From Methylotenera sp. (lineage in GTDB: Bacteria; Pseudomonadota; Gammaproteobacteria; Burkholderiales; Methylophilaceae), in the NCBI GenBank assembly GCA_013141075.1, contig JABFRQ010000002.1:124001-188000 (forward strand): 64,000 nt of DNA, given 5' to 3'. Under the pieces are notes generated by a model. That model searched no databases and was not told where the DNA came from. It saw only the letters and a program-made list of their open reading frames with translations. Shown here piece by piece: positions 24,109 to 32,114 of this stretch (the stretch's first letter is position 1; the number at the start of each line of letters is the position of its first letter). The translations under genes and the position numbers were made by a program.

Positions 24109-24501
24109 TTAGCGAGAATCTAACTCATTTTTATCTTTAAGCAGCTCTAATAAACTTGCTAAAAATAACTTTGGTTTTGATTTAACAGTATGTTTGGCAA
24201 AACCAAATGCAATAAGGCTCGTTAGCAGAAAAAATAGCGCAAGCAAGCCCAACGCTAATAAGCGATAAGACTCCCAAAATGCAACCACAATAAAAATGGC
24301 CGCCAACACCAACCCAGCCACTAAGCAAAACAAAGCAATAATATACAAGCTAACTATTGTAATTAAATGCGTTCTGTCTTCTTCTAAATCTGTAGATAAC
24401 AGCTCTAACCTTGTATGCGCCACGCTAACCAGCGTGCTTGCAAGCGCGCCCAGCGACTCTAGCAAGCTTTTGCTTGCACCTGAACTATCGTCAGTCATCA
24501 A
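24109..24501 (-). CDS. YqjE-type phage-holin-like membrane protein
   Basis: This 130-residue protein has two long hydrophobic helices (about 45-75 and 80-105) and the N-terminal pattern SLLESLGALASTLVSVAHTRLELLSTDLEEDR. This pattern marks the phage_holin_3_6/YqjE family. Despite the family name there is no sign of a prophage here. It sits 7 bp after the YqjD-like gene. In enterobacteria these genes respond to stress and stationary phase. Confidence 0.82.
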   Translation of the reverse strand: MMTDDSSGASKSLLESLGALASTLVSVAHTRLELLSTDLEEDRTHLITIVSLYIIALFCLVAGLVLAAIFIVVAFWESYRLLALGLLALFFLLTSLIAFGFAKHTVKSKPKLFLASLLELLKDKNELDSR

Positions 24502-24508
24502 ACGCTAA

Positions 24509-24823
24509 CTAACGTCGACCAATAAGCAAACCTACTACCAAGCCCACACTGGCAGCTAAACCAGCAGATTTCCATGGGTTTTCATGCACATACACATCGG
24601 TGGCTTTTGCGGCTTCTTTAGTTTTAGCAACAAGTGCAATTTGCGCATCAGCCATGCTGGCTTTAGCTGCTTGCAGTGATTTTTCAGCTTTAGCTCTGAC
24701 CTCTGCTATTTTCTCACCACCTTGGTTGGCTGTGGCTTTAAGCAAGGCTTCAGCATCTGCTACCACTACTTTAAAGTCGTTAACTAATTGCTCTTTGCTT
24801 ACTTCATTTGATAATATGTCCAT
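24509..24823 (-). CDS. ElaB/YqjD-family membrane-anchored ribosome-binding protein
   Basis: This 104-residue protein has a helical charged N-terminus and the family end ENPWKSAGLAASVGLVVGLLIGRR, a single C-terminal membrane anchor. In E. coli YqjD and ElaB tether ribosomes to the membrane in stationary phase; the same role here is inference. It is the first gene of the YqjD-YqjE-YqjK-DUF2892 run and has its own leader, in which TTTAATATTCTTG is tandemly repeated (about 24835-24861). Confidence 0.87.
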   Translation of the reverse strand: MDILSNEVSKEQLVNDFKVVVADAEALLKATANQGGEKIAEVRAKAEKSLQAAKASMADAQIALVAKTKEAAKATDVYVHENPWKSAGLAASVGLVVGLLIGRR

Positions 24824-24912
24824 GATATTTCTCCTTTTAATATTCTTGTTTAATATTCTTGTTATGTCGTTTCTACTGCATTAACTCAATATAAATCAAC
24901 AACAAAACGCTA

Positions 24913-25344
24913 TTAAACCATCGTAAAACTTTGCGCATAATCTGGCGTAATTGGCCGAATAATTAGCCGCAAACAGTGCCTGCCAAAATCTTCTACCTCA
25001 TTAAAAAACAGCGCACACGCAATGTGTACACCGCTTAAGCCGACCAATTCAAACTGGTAACCTATGTGTGACAAAAAGCGTAAATTTGGGTTAATCATGC
25101 CGCGCTGCATTAACGCAGTTTCTGCAAATTGCGGAAAAATCGCAGAAATATGCTGCCAAGTCAACTTACTAGGCTCACAATCTAATAGCGTAGCCGCGGC
25201 TTTGTTGCATTCGCATATCGTGCCATTATCATCAAGTGTAAGCACCGCCGTCGCTCTTTCACTGGGGCAAATGCAACTATTGACGTTTAAGTTAGCTGGG
25301 CGGGTTTTTACCTGCTCAAACTGCAAAACATTAGTGGTTTTCAT
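24913..25344 (-). CDS. PAS-domain sensor-like protein without output domain
   Basis: This 143-residue protein has one PAS-like fold (residues about 30-115: TAVLTLDDNGTICECNKAAATLLDC is the core start) and no kinase, cyclase or HTH. A Cys pair (CICPS) lies just before the domain and could bind a ligand or metal. Its ATGA start overlaps the stop of the DUF2934 gene, so the two are translationally coupled. Stand-alone PAS proteins may act as partners for a kinase, and the FixL-like kinase gene is divergently transcribed 650 bp away. Confidence 0.7.
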   Translation of the reverse strand: MKTTNVLQFEQVKTRPANLNVNSCICPSERATAVLTLDDNGTICECNKAAATLLDCEPSKLTWQHISAIFPQFAETALMQRGMINPNLRFLSHIGYQFELVGLSGVHIACALFFNEVEDFGRHCLRLIIRPITPDYAQSFTMV

Positions 25345-25589
25345 TTGCGCACCTCAGCCTCTGCGGCCAACCAATCGTCCATTTCGTGGCCTGGCTCAAA
25401 CCCACGTGCTTCTGCTTTGTAATAAGCGCACACTGCCACAAGGCAAACATCATCTTCAATTTTTAAGGGCTTTTTAGCCTGAACTCTAGGCCTAGGCTTA
25501 ACCGCTGAAACCTTGGCTTTAGATTCAACACCATACACAGGAATAGGATTGTTGACGTTAATCTGTGATACTTTTGACAATTGCATCAT
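25341..25589 (-). CDS. DUF2934-family small protein
   Basis: This 82-residue protein ends with the DUF2934 motif, a short helix pair AYYKAEARGFEPGHEMDDWLAAEAEV. The N-terminal half is basic and Pro/Val-rich. The family is common in stress and phosphate-limited gene sets of beta- and gammaproteobacteria, with no known reaction. It overlaps the PAS-protein gene by four bases. Confidence 0.78.
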   Translation of the reverse strand: MMQLSKVSQINVNNPIPVYGVESKAKVSAVKPRPRVQAKKPLKIEDDVCLVAVCAYYKAEARGFEPGHEMDDWLAAEAEVRK

Positions 25590-25621
25590 GCACTCTCCTC
25601 ACTCTCTAACATGGGAAAAAG

Positions 25622-25683
25622 TCGGCGACATTTTAAGTCTAGGGAGATGACTGCAACTAACTGTTGCTAGTGTTTGTCGCCGA
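25622..25683. promoter_or_regulatory. Inverted repeat in the DUF2934 upstream region
   Basis: TCGGCGACA at 25622-25630 and TGTCGCCGA at 25675-25683 are perfect 9-bp inverted copies 44 bp apart, just upstream of the DUF2934 gene. They could be a double operator or a long-range stem in the leader. The rest of the 408-bp gap to the FixL-like gene holds repeat copy C and no gene. Confidence 0.45.
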
Positions 25684-25779
25684 TGCAAGCAATCTACTGA
25701 ATACAACACTTTAAGTAAATTCGTGCTAGCACGTAAGGGCAAGCCCTTATATGCTTAGCTTTATGCACAGCTTAAAGCA

Positions 25780-25828
25780 ACAGGCCTGCGAGCCGCTCTG
25801 GTATTGCCTCGCAGGGCAGTGCTTTTTG
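25780..25828. repeat. Dispersed palindromic repeat, copy C
   Basis: This copy has GCCTGCGAGCCGCTC followed by TATTGCCTCGCAGGGCAGT. It shares the right half of the family (GCCTCGCAGGGCA) while the left half resembles the palindrome at 37517-37558. Confidence 0.75.
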
Positions 25829-25997
25829 CTCGTGTGTTTTTGGCATATTCACTTAACGTAACTAAGTGTGTTTAACTAGATATTTTAAACAATTTAAGTT
25901 TTAAGCAGCTTGGTTTTGAGCTAAATTAGATTGATAGACAAGCACTTTCTTTTTAACTAGACTGCACTTATTGATTTAATATTTTGGTGAAATCTCT

Positions 25998-27116
25998 TTG
26001 ACCAAACCACTTGAAAGCTTAAGTTTTCAAACACTGTTTGACGTTGCAGCAGATGCCATGCTGTTAGCGGATAATCTCGGTCGTGTTATTCAGGCGAATC
26101 ATGCTGCATTGCAATTATTGGGTTACACCGAGGCAACGCTTTGTGGGCAGCAAGTTGAGGCGCTCATGCCTGCCAGATTTCGCGAACGTCATCATCATTA
26201 CCGCGATAATTTTACTAAAAACCCTGAAAAACGTGCAATGGGTAATGGCAGCAACCTGCTTATACTCACGCAAAATGGTAAGGAAATAGCGGTAGATATT
26301 AGTTTAAGTCCGATTCAATCAAAGGGAAATCAATACATTTTAATCACGTTTTACAACGCGAAAGATATTGCCGACCAAAAAAACCTAGAAAAAATCATTC
26401 AAACACAGCGCACTGAAACTGAATCTATTTTCAAACAACAAGTGGCAGCTCGCACGGCTTCTGCCATCGCGCACGAATTGAATCAGCCTTTAGCGGCTAT
26501 TTCAGCTTATAGTGAGGTGGCTTTACACGCGCTACGTAATGCGAATGCTGACCCTGAAAAATTAAAACGTGCGCTTGAAGGCTGCGTAACCCAAGCGCAA
26601 CGCGCTGGCACAAGTTTGCATGAGTTACTGGCTTTTTTACAGCAAGGCGAGTTAATTACAGCGCCGTTTAATCTTAACGAAATTGTCAATGTCGCCTTAA
26701 ATATTGCCAAAGGTGACGGCTATAAAGAGTTTCAGCCTATACTTCAATTAGAGCAAAACATGCCAGAGGTGTTAGGTAACCGCATTCAAGTGCAAAAAGT
26801 GCTGGTCAATTTACTCAGAAATGCTGTGGAAGCCATGCGTGGCGCGGGTGTGCCAGCTTCTGCCATTACCATTACGGTGCGCACTAACGCAGACATAGGC
26901 ATGGCGCATGTCACAGTGCAAGATAACGGGCCTGGCATCAGCCAAGACATGGTTAAACGTATATTTGAGCCATTTTTCACAACTAAACCTACAGGCATTG
27001 GTATGGGGCTTGCCATAAGCCGCGCGCTTATTGAGGCTAACAGCGGCCAACTTTGGCTAGATGCAAGCCGTGAAACTGGCGCTACTTTTCACTTTACATT
27101 ACCCTTTGCACCATAA
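25998..27116 (+). CDS. FixL/DctS-like PAS sensor histidine kinase
   Basis: This 372-residue cytoplasmic kinase starts at TTG 25998. A PAS domain spans residues 8-125 and contains FRERHHHYRDNF, a stretch aligned with the region of the FixL haem histidine. Haem binding is possible but this motif also occurs in haem-free PAS domains. HisKA carries the phospho-His in AHELNQPLAAISAY (about 155). The ATPase part has LLRNAVEAM, DNGPGI and FFTTKPTGIGMGLAIS. Its response regulator follows 13 bp downstream. Oxygen or redox sensing is the family's usual role; the signal here is unknown. Confidence 0.85.
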   Translation: MTKPLESLSFQTLFDVAADAMLLADNLGRVIQANHAALQLLGYTEATLCGQQVEALMPARFRERHHHYRDNFTKNPEKRAMGNGSNLLILTQNGKEIAVDISLSPIQSKGNQYILITFYNAKDIADQKNLEKIIQTQRTETESIFKQQVAARTASAIAHELNQPLAAISAYSEVALHALRNANADPEKLKRALEGCVTQAQRAGTSLHELLAFLQQGELITAPFNLNEIVNVALNIAKGDGYKEFQPILQLEQNMPEVLGNRIQVQKVLVNLLRNAVEAMRGAGVPASAITITVRTNADIGMAHVTVQDNGPGISQDMVKRIFEPFFTTKPTGIGMGLAISRALIEANSGQLWLDASRETGATFHFTLPFAP

Positions 27117-27129
27117 GGTCATTTACACC

Positions 27130-27741
27130 ATGAGCTTGACTGAAACTACCGTTTTTATTATTGATGACGATGCCGCAATTCGTGATGCCTTATCGCTGAT
27201 GATAGAGCAAGAAGATATTGCTGTACAAACTTTTGAATCTGCAGAAGCTTTTCTCAATGCTTATCAAACTGGGTGTCGTGGCTGCGCGATTATAGACATC
27301 CGTATGCCTAGCATGAATGGCATGGAGCTGCATGAAGCGCTTTTAGCGCGCCGTATTTTGCTACCCGTGATTTTCCTCACTGGGCATGGCGATATTGCGA
27401 TGAGTGTAAAAGCGATTAAGGCTGGCGCAGTAGATTTTTTAACTAAACCTGTCACACGTGAAAAGTTGATAAGCTCAGTGCGCGTAGCCATTATGCAATC
27501 TGAAAGAGTACTGTCAGAAAACGCCCACCATCAAGAAGCCGCAACGCGCCTTGCAGAAATCACAGACCGCGAACGCGATGTAATGTTACTCGCCGTGCAA
27601 GGCCACTCTAATAAAGACATAGCGCGTCAACTAGGCATTAGCCACCGCACAGTGGAAATTCACAAATCAAAAATTATGCACAAAACAGGCGCAATTAACT
27701 TGCTAGACCTCGCCCGCATCGTGCATGAAGGCAATTCATAA
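27130..27741 (+). CDS. FixJ-family response regulator with LuxR-type HTH
   Basis: This 203-residue regulator starts at ATG 27130, since the open frame upstream overlaps the kinase gene. The receiver domain has the acidic pair IIDDD, phospho-Asp in CAIIDIRMP, Thr in LTGHGD and Lys in LTKPV. The C-terminal HTH is LuxR/FixJ-type (LTDRERDVMLL is close to the usual LTxRExEVL, with HSNKDIARQLGISHRTVEIHKSKIM as the helices). It likely controls the nitroreductase, universal stress and metallo-beta-lactamase genes that follow; that target set is an inference from gene order. Confidence 0.9.
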   Translation: MSLTETTVFIIDDDAAIRDALSLMIEQEDIAVQTFESAEAFLNAYQTGCRGCAIIDIRMPSMNGMELHEALLARRILLPVIFLTGHGDIAMSVKAIKAGAVDFLTKPVTREKLISSVRVAIMQSERVLSENAHHQEAATRLAEITDRERDVMLLAVQGHSNKDIARQLGISHRTVEIHKSKIMHKTGAINLLDLARIVHEGNS

Positions 27742-27822
27742 AAACGCGTTAAGTTGCTAGGCTTTTGTGCTGCTTGTATTTTTAGCGACTTGTACAAAAC
27801 CTAGCGAATAAAAACATGTACT

Positions 27823-27850
27823 CGTCATTCCCGCCTGCGCGGGAATGACG
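27823..27850. repeat. Extragenic palindrome after fixJ-like gene
   Basis: CGTCATTCCCGC and GCGGGAATGACG are perfect arms around a 4-bp loop. This is a very common proteobacterial intergenic palindrome. A degraded piece of the same type appears at about 14812-14840. The 300-bp gap to the nitroreductase holds no gene. Confidence 0.8.
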
Positions 27851-28013
27851 GTCGGAGAATGCTTTTAATGATAATAGTTTAATTTTTCGTTTTGTGCAAA
27901 GCGATAATTTTGTGAGAAATACACTTCTTCTAATACCACCATCTTCTAACATCACCCCTCAATATACGTGTTCACGCGGATTACTTCACTACTCAATTAT
28001 TGTTACTGTGTAT

Positions 28014-28035
28014 CATCAATATCACCTAGTTGATG
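28014..28035. promoter_or_regulatory. CATCAA/TTGATG inverted repeat before the nitroreductase
   Basis: CATCAA at 28014-28019 and TTGATG at 28030-28035 flank 10 bp just before the start codon. It resembles an FNR half-site pair but with the wrong spacing and direction. It might be the operator for the FixJ-like protein or another regulator. Confidence 0.35.
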
Positions 28036-28042
28036 GAACTTG

Positions 28043-28645
28043 ATGATGTCACTGCCTAAAGCTGAAATGACTATTTTTGAAACCATGCTGGCAAGGCGCT
28101 CTGTGCGCCGCTATAAGGCGCGCAAGGTAGATAGAACAAGCATTAACATTTTATTAGAGGCTGCCGTGCGTGCACCTACCGCCACGCATCAAGAGCCTTG
28201 GGCATTCGTCATTATTCAAGATAAACAGCTTTTACAAAATTTGTCAGATCAAGCAAAACCATCTTTTCTATCTGAAGTTGGCCAAAATAGTGCAGCGCAT
28301 ATAGGTCAAGCTTACGATGCTGAAAATTTTCATATTTTTTACAATGCGGGTACGCTCATTTTAATATGCGGCAAAACCACAGCGCCTTTATATGCCGCAG
28401 ATTGCTGGCTTGCCGCAGAAAACTTAATGCTAGCCGCCTGTGCAATGGGCTTGGGTACTTGTGTAATTGGCAGCGCTTTAAGCACGTTAAACACGCCAGA
28501 AACTAAAGTGCTGCTCAATATTCCAGAGCGTTTTTGCGTTGTAGCCCCGATTGTTGTTGGTTATCCAGATGATGCAATTGCGCCAGTTTTGCGGAAAAAC
28601 CCGATTGTTTTAGCAAATATACCTGCAGCAACCATTACCAGTTAA
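28043..28645 (+). CDS. Nitroreductase-family flavoprotein
   Basis: This protein of about 200 residues has the nitroreductase FMN fold: ARRSVRRYKARKV at the N-terminus, AAVRAPTATHQEPWAFVII, and the C-terminal pattern ACAMGLGTCVIGSA. Such enzymes use NAD(P)H to reduce nitro compounds, quinones or flavins; the substrate cannot be read here. Tandem ATGs at 28043 and 28046 are both possible starts, and a later ATG at 28073 would remove a few residues. It is followed 18 bp later by a universal stress protein gene, probably one transcript. Confidence 0.85.
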   Translation: MMSLPKAEMTIFETMLARRSVRRYKARKVDRTSINILLEAAVRAPTATHQEPWAFVIIQDKQLLQNLSDQAKPSFLSEVGQNSAAHIGQAYDAENFHIFYNAGTLILICGKTTAPLYAADCWLAAENLMLAACAMGLGTCVIGSALSTLNTPETKVLLNIPERFCVVAPIVVGYPDDAIAPVLRKNPIVLANIPAATITS

Positions 28646-28663
28646 CTTGAGAGGTATTTTAAT

Positions 28664-29110
28664 ATGTACAAACAAATTTTATGCCCTGTAGATGGTAGCG
28701 AAACCGCCAAGCGCGGTATGCTTGAAGCCATCCAACTTGCAAAAAAGTTAAATGCCAAATTACGTTTTATTCACGTCGTTGATGTTTATCTGCCAATCAT
28801 GGATGCCACTGGAGACTTCAATATGGTTTACATAGATGACATTTTGCGCATCAACGGCAAAAAAGTTCTACAAAATGCAGAAGAAGCTGCAGCCGATGCT
28901 GGCGTAATGGCAGACTCCGTGATGCTTGAAGCCAACAGCAGCCGCATCTCCAAACTGGTGGTTAAGCAAGCAACAGAATGGCCAGCAGATTTAATTGTAA
29001 TGGGCACACATGGCCTACGCGGTATTGAGCGCTTGGTGATGGGCAGCGATGCCGAAACTGTCGTGCGTAACAGCCCCGTGCCTGTGTTGCTGGTAAAGGC
29101 CAAAATTTAA
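28664..29110 (+). CDS. Universal stress protein (UspA family)
   Basis: This 148-residue single-domain Usp begins YKQILCPVDGSETAKRGMLEA and carries the nucleotide-binding motif GTHGLRGIERLVMGSDAETVVRNSPVPVLLV, typical of the ATP-binding subgroup. It is in a run with the nitroreductase and the beta-CASP protein. Its ribosome site GAGAGG lies nine bases before the ATG. Confidence 0.93.
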   Translation: MYKQILCPVDGSETAKRGMLEAIQLAKKLNAKLRFIHVVDVYLPIMDATGDFNMVYIDDILRINGKKVLQNAEEAAADAGVMADSVMLEANSSRISKLVVKQATEWPADLIVMGTHGLRGIERLVMGSDAETVVRNSPVPVLLVKAKI

Positions 29111-29135
29111 CTTAACGTCACGCTTAAGGATTAAA

Positions 29136-30512
29136 ATGAAACTCACATTTCTTGGTGCAACGGGCACGGTAACAGGCTCAAAATATTTGCTTACTTGTGA
29201 CACTAAAACAGGTGAAGAAATACGTATCATGGTTGACTGCGGCCTATTTCAAGGCCTTAAACAATTGCGGCTAAGAAACTGGGCGGCGTTACCAATCAAC
29301 CCCAAAGAAGTGCACGCGATGATACTCACACACGCGCACATTGACCACAGCGGCTACTTACCACTATTAGTAAAAAATGGTTTTTCTGGCAAAGTGTATT
29401 GCACCGAAGCCACGCGTGATTTATGTGAGGTTTTGTTGCTAGATTCGGCCTATTTACAAGAAGAAGAGGCTAAATATGCCAACAAAGGCGGCTTCTCAAA
29501 ACACAGCCCAGCATTGCCGCTTTATACACAAGAAGACGCGCAAAAAGCAATTGCGCTACTTACGCCAGTCGCTTATGAGCAAGAAATCAACTTGGGTGAT
29601 GGCTTAACAGCAAGGCTTGCGCCTAGCGGGCATATACTTGGTGCGGCTTTTGTGCGCATTCAAGACCATAAAACTTCAATACTTTTTTCTGGCGATATTG
29701 GCCGACCTAACGACATTTTAATGAAAGCACCCGTGCGCATCAAACAGGCCGATTACTTGGTGCTTGAGTCTACTTACGGCAATCGCTTACATGAAAAAAC
29801 CGACCCGAAAATAAAACTTGCTGAAATCATCAATCAAACGGTTAATCGTAAAGGCGTTGTGCTTATTCCCGTATTTGCGGTGGGCCGCGCGCAAGAGCTG
29901 CTTTATTATATTCATCTGTTAAAAGCTTCAGGCGCAATTGCAAACAACACGCCCGTTTATCTTAATAGCCCAATGGCGGTAGATGCAACCGCGATATTTA
30001 ATCATTTTAAAAATGAACATCGGCTAACGCCAGAGCAAAGCCACGCCTTATGTCACACGGCGCATATCGTTAATAATGTTGAAGAATCTAAGCGATTGAA
30101 TAACACCAAAGGCCCTATGATTATTCTATCTGCAAGCGGCATGGCGACTGGCGGGCGTGTTGTGCATCATTTAAAAGCCTTTGCGCCAGACCCCAAAAAC
30201 ACTATTTTATTTGTAGGATTTCAAGCCGCAGGAACGCGCGGCGCGGCCATGTTAGAAGGCGCTGACAGCGTTAAAATTCATGGGGAATACGTGCCAGTAC
30301 GCGCCAATGTTGAATATGTGCCCAATTTATCGGCACATGCAGATTATGCTGAAATCATTAGCTGGTTAGGCGGCTTTGAACGCGCCCCTAAAAAAACCTT
30401 CATTACCCATGGCGAGCCTATTGCGGCCGATGCCATGCGCCTGCATGTTGAAGAACAATTACACTGGCAAACAATTGTGCCAGATTATCTTGAAACCGTA
30501 AATTTAGACTAA
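29136..30512 (+). CDS. Metallo-beta-lactamase/beta-CASP exonuclease-like RNA processing protein
   Basis: This 458-residue protein is of the CPSF73/Ysh1-like group found in many bacteria. The metal site is THAHIDHSG (about residue 66), more ligands lie in PSGHILGAAF and FSGDIGR, and the beta-CASP part has STYGNR and the terminal THGEP. Bacterial members are thought to act on RNA; the substrate is not established. It sits 25 bp after the stress protein gene. In many bacteria homologues lie with universal stress and nitroreductase genes under FixJ/FNR-type control, so the association here is notable. Confidence 0.88.
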   Translation: MKLTFLGATGTVTGSKYLLTCDTKTGEEIRIMVDCGLFQGLKQLRLRNWAALPINPKEVHAMILTHAHIDHSGYLPLLVKNGFSGKVYCTEATRDLCEVLLLDSAYLQEEEAKYANKGGFSKHSPALPLYTQEDAQKAIALLTPVAYEQEINLGDGLTARLAPSGHILGAAFVRIQDHKTSILFSGDIGRPNDILMKAPVRIKQADYLVLESTYGNRLHEKTDPKIKLAEIINQTVNRKGVVLIPVFAVGRAQELLYYIHLLKASGAIANNTPVYLNSPMAVDATAIFNHFKNEHRLTPEQSHALCHTAHIVNNVEESKRLNNTKGPMIILSASGMATGGRVVHHLKAFAPDPKNTILFVGFQAAGTRGAAMLEGADSVKIHGEYVPVRANVEYVPNLSAHADYAEIISWLGGFERAPKKTFITHGEPIAADAMRLHVEEQLHWQTIVPDYLETVNLD

Positions 30513-30551
30513 TAATTTTCATGCGAATACGCAGCATATAATGTGCTAGAT

Positions 30552-30600
30552 AAAAACACTGCCCTGCGAGCAAGCATCTATGCGGTTCCCAGAGCATTAT
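30552..30600. repeat. Dispersed palindromic repeat, copy D
   Basis: ACTGCCCTGCGAGCAAGCATCT and then ATGCGGTTCC form the family pattern in reverse orientation. It lies in the 118-bp convergent gap between the beta-CASP gene and nnrD. Confidence 0.75.
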
Positions 30601-30630
30601 TTGTAAGTAGCTAAAAATTGACGTTTAAAT

Positions 30631-31506
30631 TCACGTTTTATGGCGTAGCGTATTCATCACCTTGCGTGCTTCTAAAATCACCTCTGACGCCGTCAAACCA
30701 ACTGGCCCCACACCATTTTCAACCAGCGCATCAGCTGCTGCGCCATGCACATAAACACCTAATTTTGCCGCGTCTAGCCCACTTAAACCTTGCGCCATTA
30801 AGCTACCAATAATGCCGCTAAGTACATCACCAGTGCCGCCGCTGGCAAGCCCAACATTACCCGTAGTATTGATAAACCAATTACCATCGTGATGCGCACA
30901 AACCGTGTCAGCACCTTTTAATACGCAAGTTGCATGCAATGATTTAGCTAAGTTAAGCGCACTTGCAATACGATTTTGTTGAATATTATCGCTGTGAGTA
31001 GCGAGTAATCTAGCGGCCTCGCCCGCATGTGGCGTGATAACAGTTTCAGCCGTGCGCTTGTAAACCGCGTTGGCTAAATGTGCGTGGCTGGCGATTAAAT
31101 TAAGCGCATCAGCATCCAACAAAATGGGAATGTTTTTCGCAAGCCAACTTTCTAGCAATTTAATGGCAGGCTCTGATTGCCCAAGTCCAGGGCCAATCAC
31201 AACGCAATCAAGCTGCGTTAATTGCGTAATTGCAGTCAGTGAACGCAGCATAATTTCTGGCTGGTAAATATCAACACTAGGTGCGTCATCACATAACATG
31301 GCTGCATACACGCGGCCTGCCCCACAATGCAACGCCGCCCGAGCGGCCAGAAAAACCGCGCCTACCATGCCAGTAGCACCGCCAATAATTGCCACACTGC
31401 CAAACACGCCTTTGTGCGCATCACTATTACGTAACGGCAAAACAGCTTGAAATAAGCTTTGCACGAGTAGGTTTGAATTGATTAGCTCAGTTTTAATGAT
31501 GCGCAT
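30631..31506 (-). CDS. nnrD: ADP-dependent NAD(P)H-hydrate dehydratase
   Basis: This 291-residue enzyme dehydrates the damaged hydrated form of NAD(P)H. It belongs to the YjeF C-terminal (carbohydrate kinase-like) family: GSVAIIGGATGMVGAVFLAARAALHCGAGRV at the N-terminus, LDADALNLI, TPHAGEAARLL and the final nucleotide site GTGDVLSGIIGSL. The epimerase (NnrE) domain is not fused, so that activity is elsewhere. It is a single gene on the minus strand, convergent with the beta-CASP gene. Confidence 0.92.
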   Translation of the reverse strand: MRIIKTELINSNLLVQSLFQAVLPLRNSDAHKGVFGSVAIIGGATGMVGAVFLAARAALHCGAGRVYAAMLCDDAPSVDIYQPEIMLRSLTAITQLTQLDCVVIGPGLGQSEPAIKLLESWLAKNIPILLDADALNLIASHAHLANAVYKRTAETVITPHAGEAARLLATHSDNIQQNRIASALNLAKSLHATCVLKGADTVCAHHDGNWFINTTGNVGLASGGTGDVLSGIIGSLMAQGLSGLDAAKLGVYVHGAAADALVENGVGPVGLTASEVILEARKVMNTLRHKT

Positions 31507-31529
31507 CCTTAATTAAAAATATTCACTAA

Positions 31530-31668
31530 GGGTATCACTAATAATTCAAATTTCTAAGTAAAACAAGGCGCGAGAAAAAATAATGACGCGATATATACAT
31601 GATATATAAGGAGTTATTTTTGTGAGCAACGCAGTGTTGCGACGAAAGTTGAATTATTAGAGGTGCCC
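31530..31668. mobile_element. MITE-like element with 25-bp terminal inverted repeats
   Basis: Ends 31530-31554 and 31644-31668 are inverted copies with about four mismatches. The shared inner part is CTAATAATTCAA. Both ends carry GGG/CCC and are flanked by TAA on the left and right, consistent with a 3-bp target duplication. The 139-bp element holds no coding frame. I know similar short elements from betaproteobacteria but cannot name the transposase. The remaining bases of this gap (31507-31750) show no gene. Confidence 0.7.
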
Positions 31669-31750
31669 TAAATTGCAAATCGGCTGCTAAGTGCTTGTTA
31701 ATAGCAGATTGTAGCGATAATATAGCTAAACATTAGCGCTAGGAGGCGTT

Positions 31751-32092
31751 GTGAATATTCATACTGGCGAAATTTACGGCAAACAAACTGCGGCAAAGTT
31801 TGTAATGTACAACGTGCTGAAAGTCAGCAAAGCCAATAGCGCTAGCCCAGAAGTTGTTACGCTACAAAATATTGATAACCCGCTCAGCTTATTTGAAACT
31901 ACCGCACAAAAACTTGCCAGCTCAGGCTATATTCGCATCAGCCAAACGCCTTACATTGACTTGCAAGCCACCACACCAAAAAAACGCAAAGCCGCACGCA
32001 AACCAACGCGCTGCCCACTCACTTTTGACTTTTTAGAAGACCGCGCCGATAGCCAGCGCCCTGCACCTATACTACCTGATTTATTTAGCTAG
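31751..32092 (+). CDS. Unknown small basic protein
   Basis: I do not recognise this 113-residue protein. It starts with GTG 31751 behind a very good AGGAGG box. It has no signal peptide or membrane helix. The C-terminal third is Lys/Arg-rich (TPKKRKAARKPTR) and ends with an acidic-proline tail (FLEDRADSQRP). It stands alone between a MITE-like element and the convergent ridA gene. A nucleic-acid-binding role is possible from the basic patch but is a guess. Confidence 0.55.
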   Translation: MNIHTGEIYGKQTAAKFVMYNVLKVSKANSASPEVVTLQNIDNPLSLFETTAQKLASSGYIRISQTPYIDLQATTPKKRKAARKPTRCPLTFDFLEDRADSQRPAPILPDLFS

Positions 32093-32114
32093 TTTTTAAA
32101 CTTTAAAATCTAGA

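Noticed and set aside
24109-24501. Prophage holin
   Set aside because: The family name is misleading; gene order matches yqjD-yqjE-yqjK and no phage genes are nearby.
26130-26240. Haem-binding claim for the FixL-like PAS domain
   Set aside because: The His-containing motif aligns, but many haem-free PAS domains share it, so the sequence alone does not decide.
28014-28035. FNR site before the nitroreductase
   Set aside because: The arms are CATCAA and TTGATG with a 10-bp gap, while FNR needs TTGAT-N4-ATCAA.
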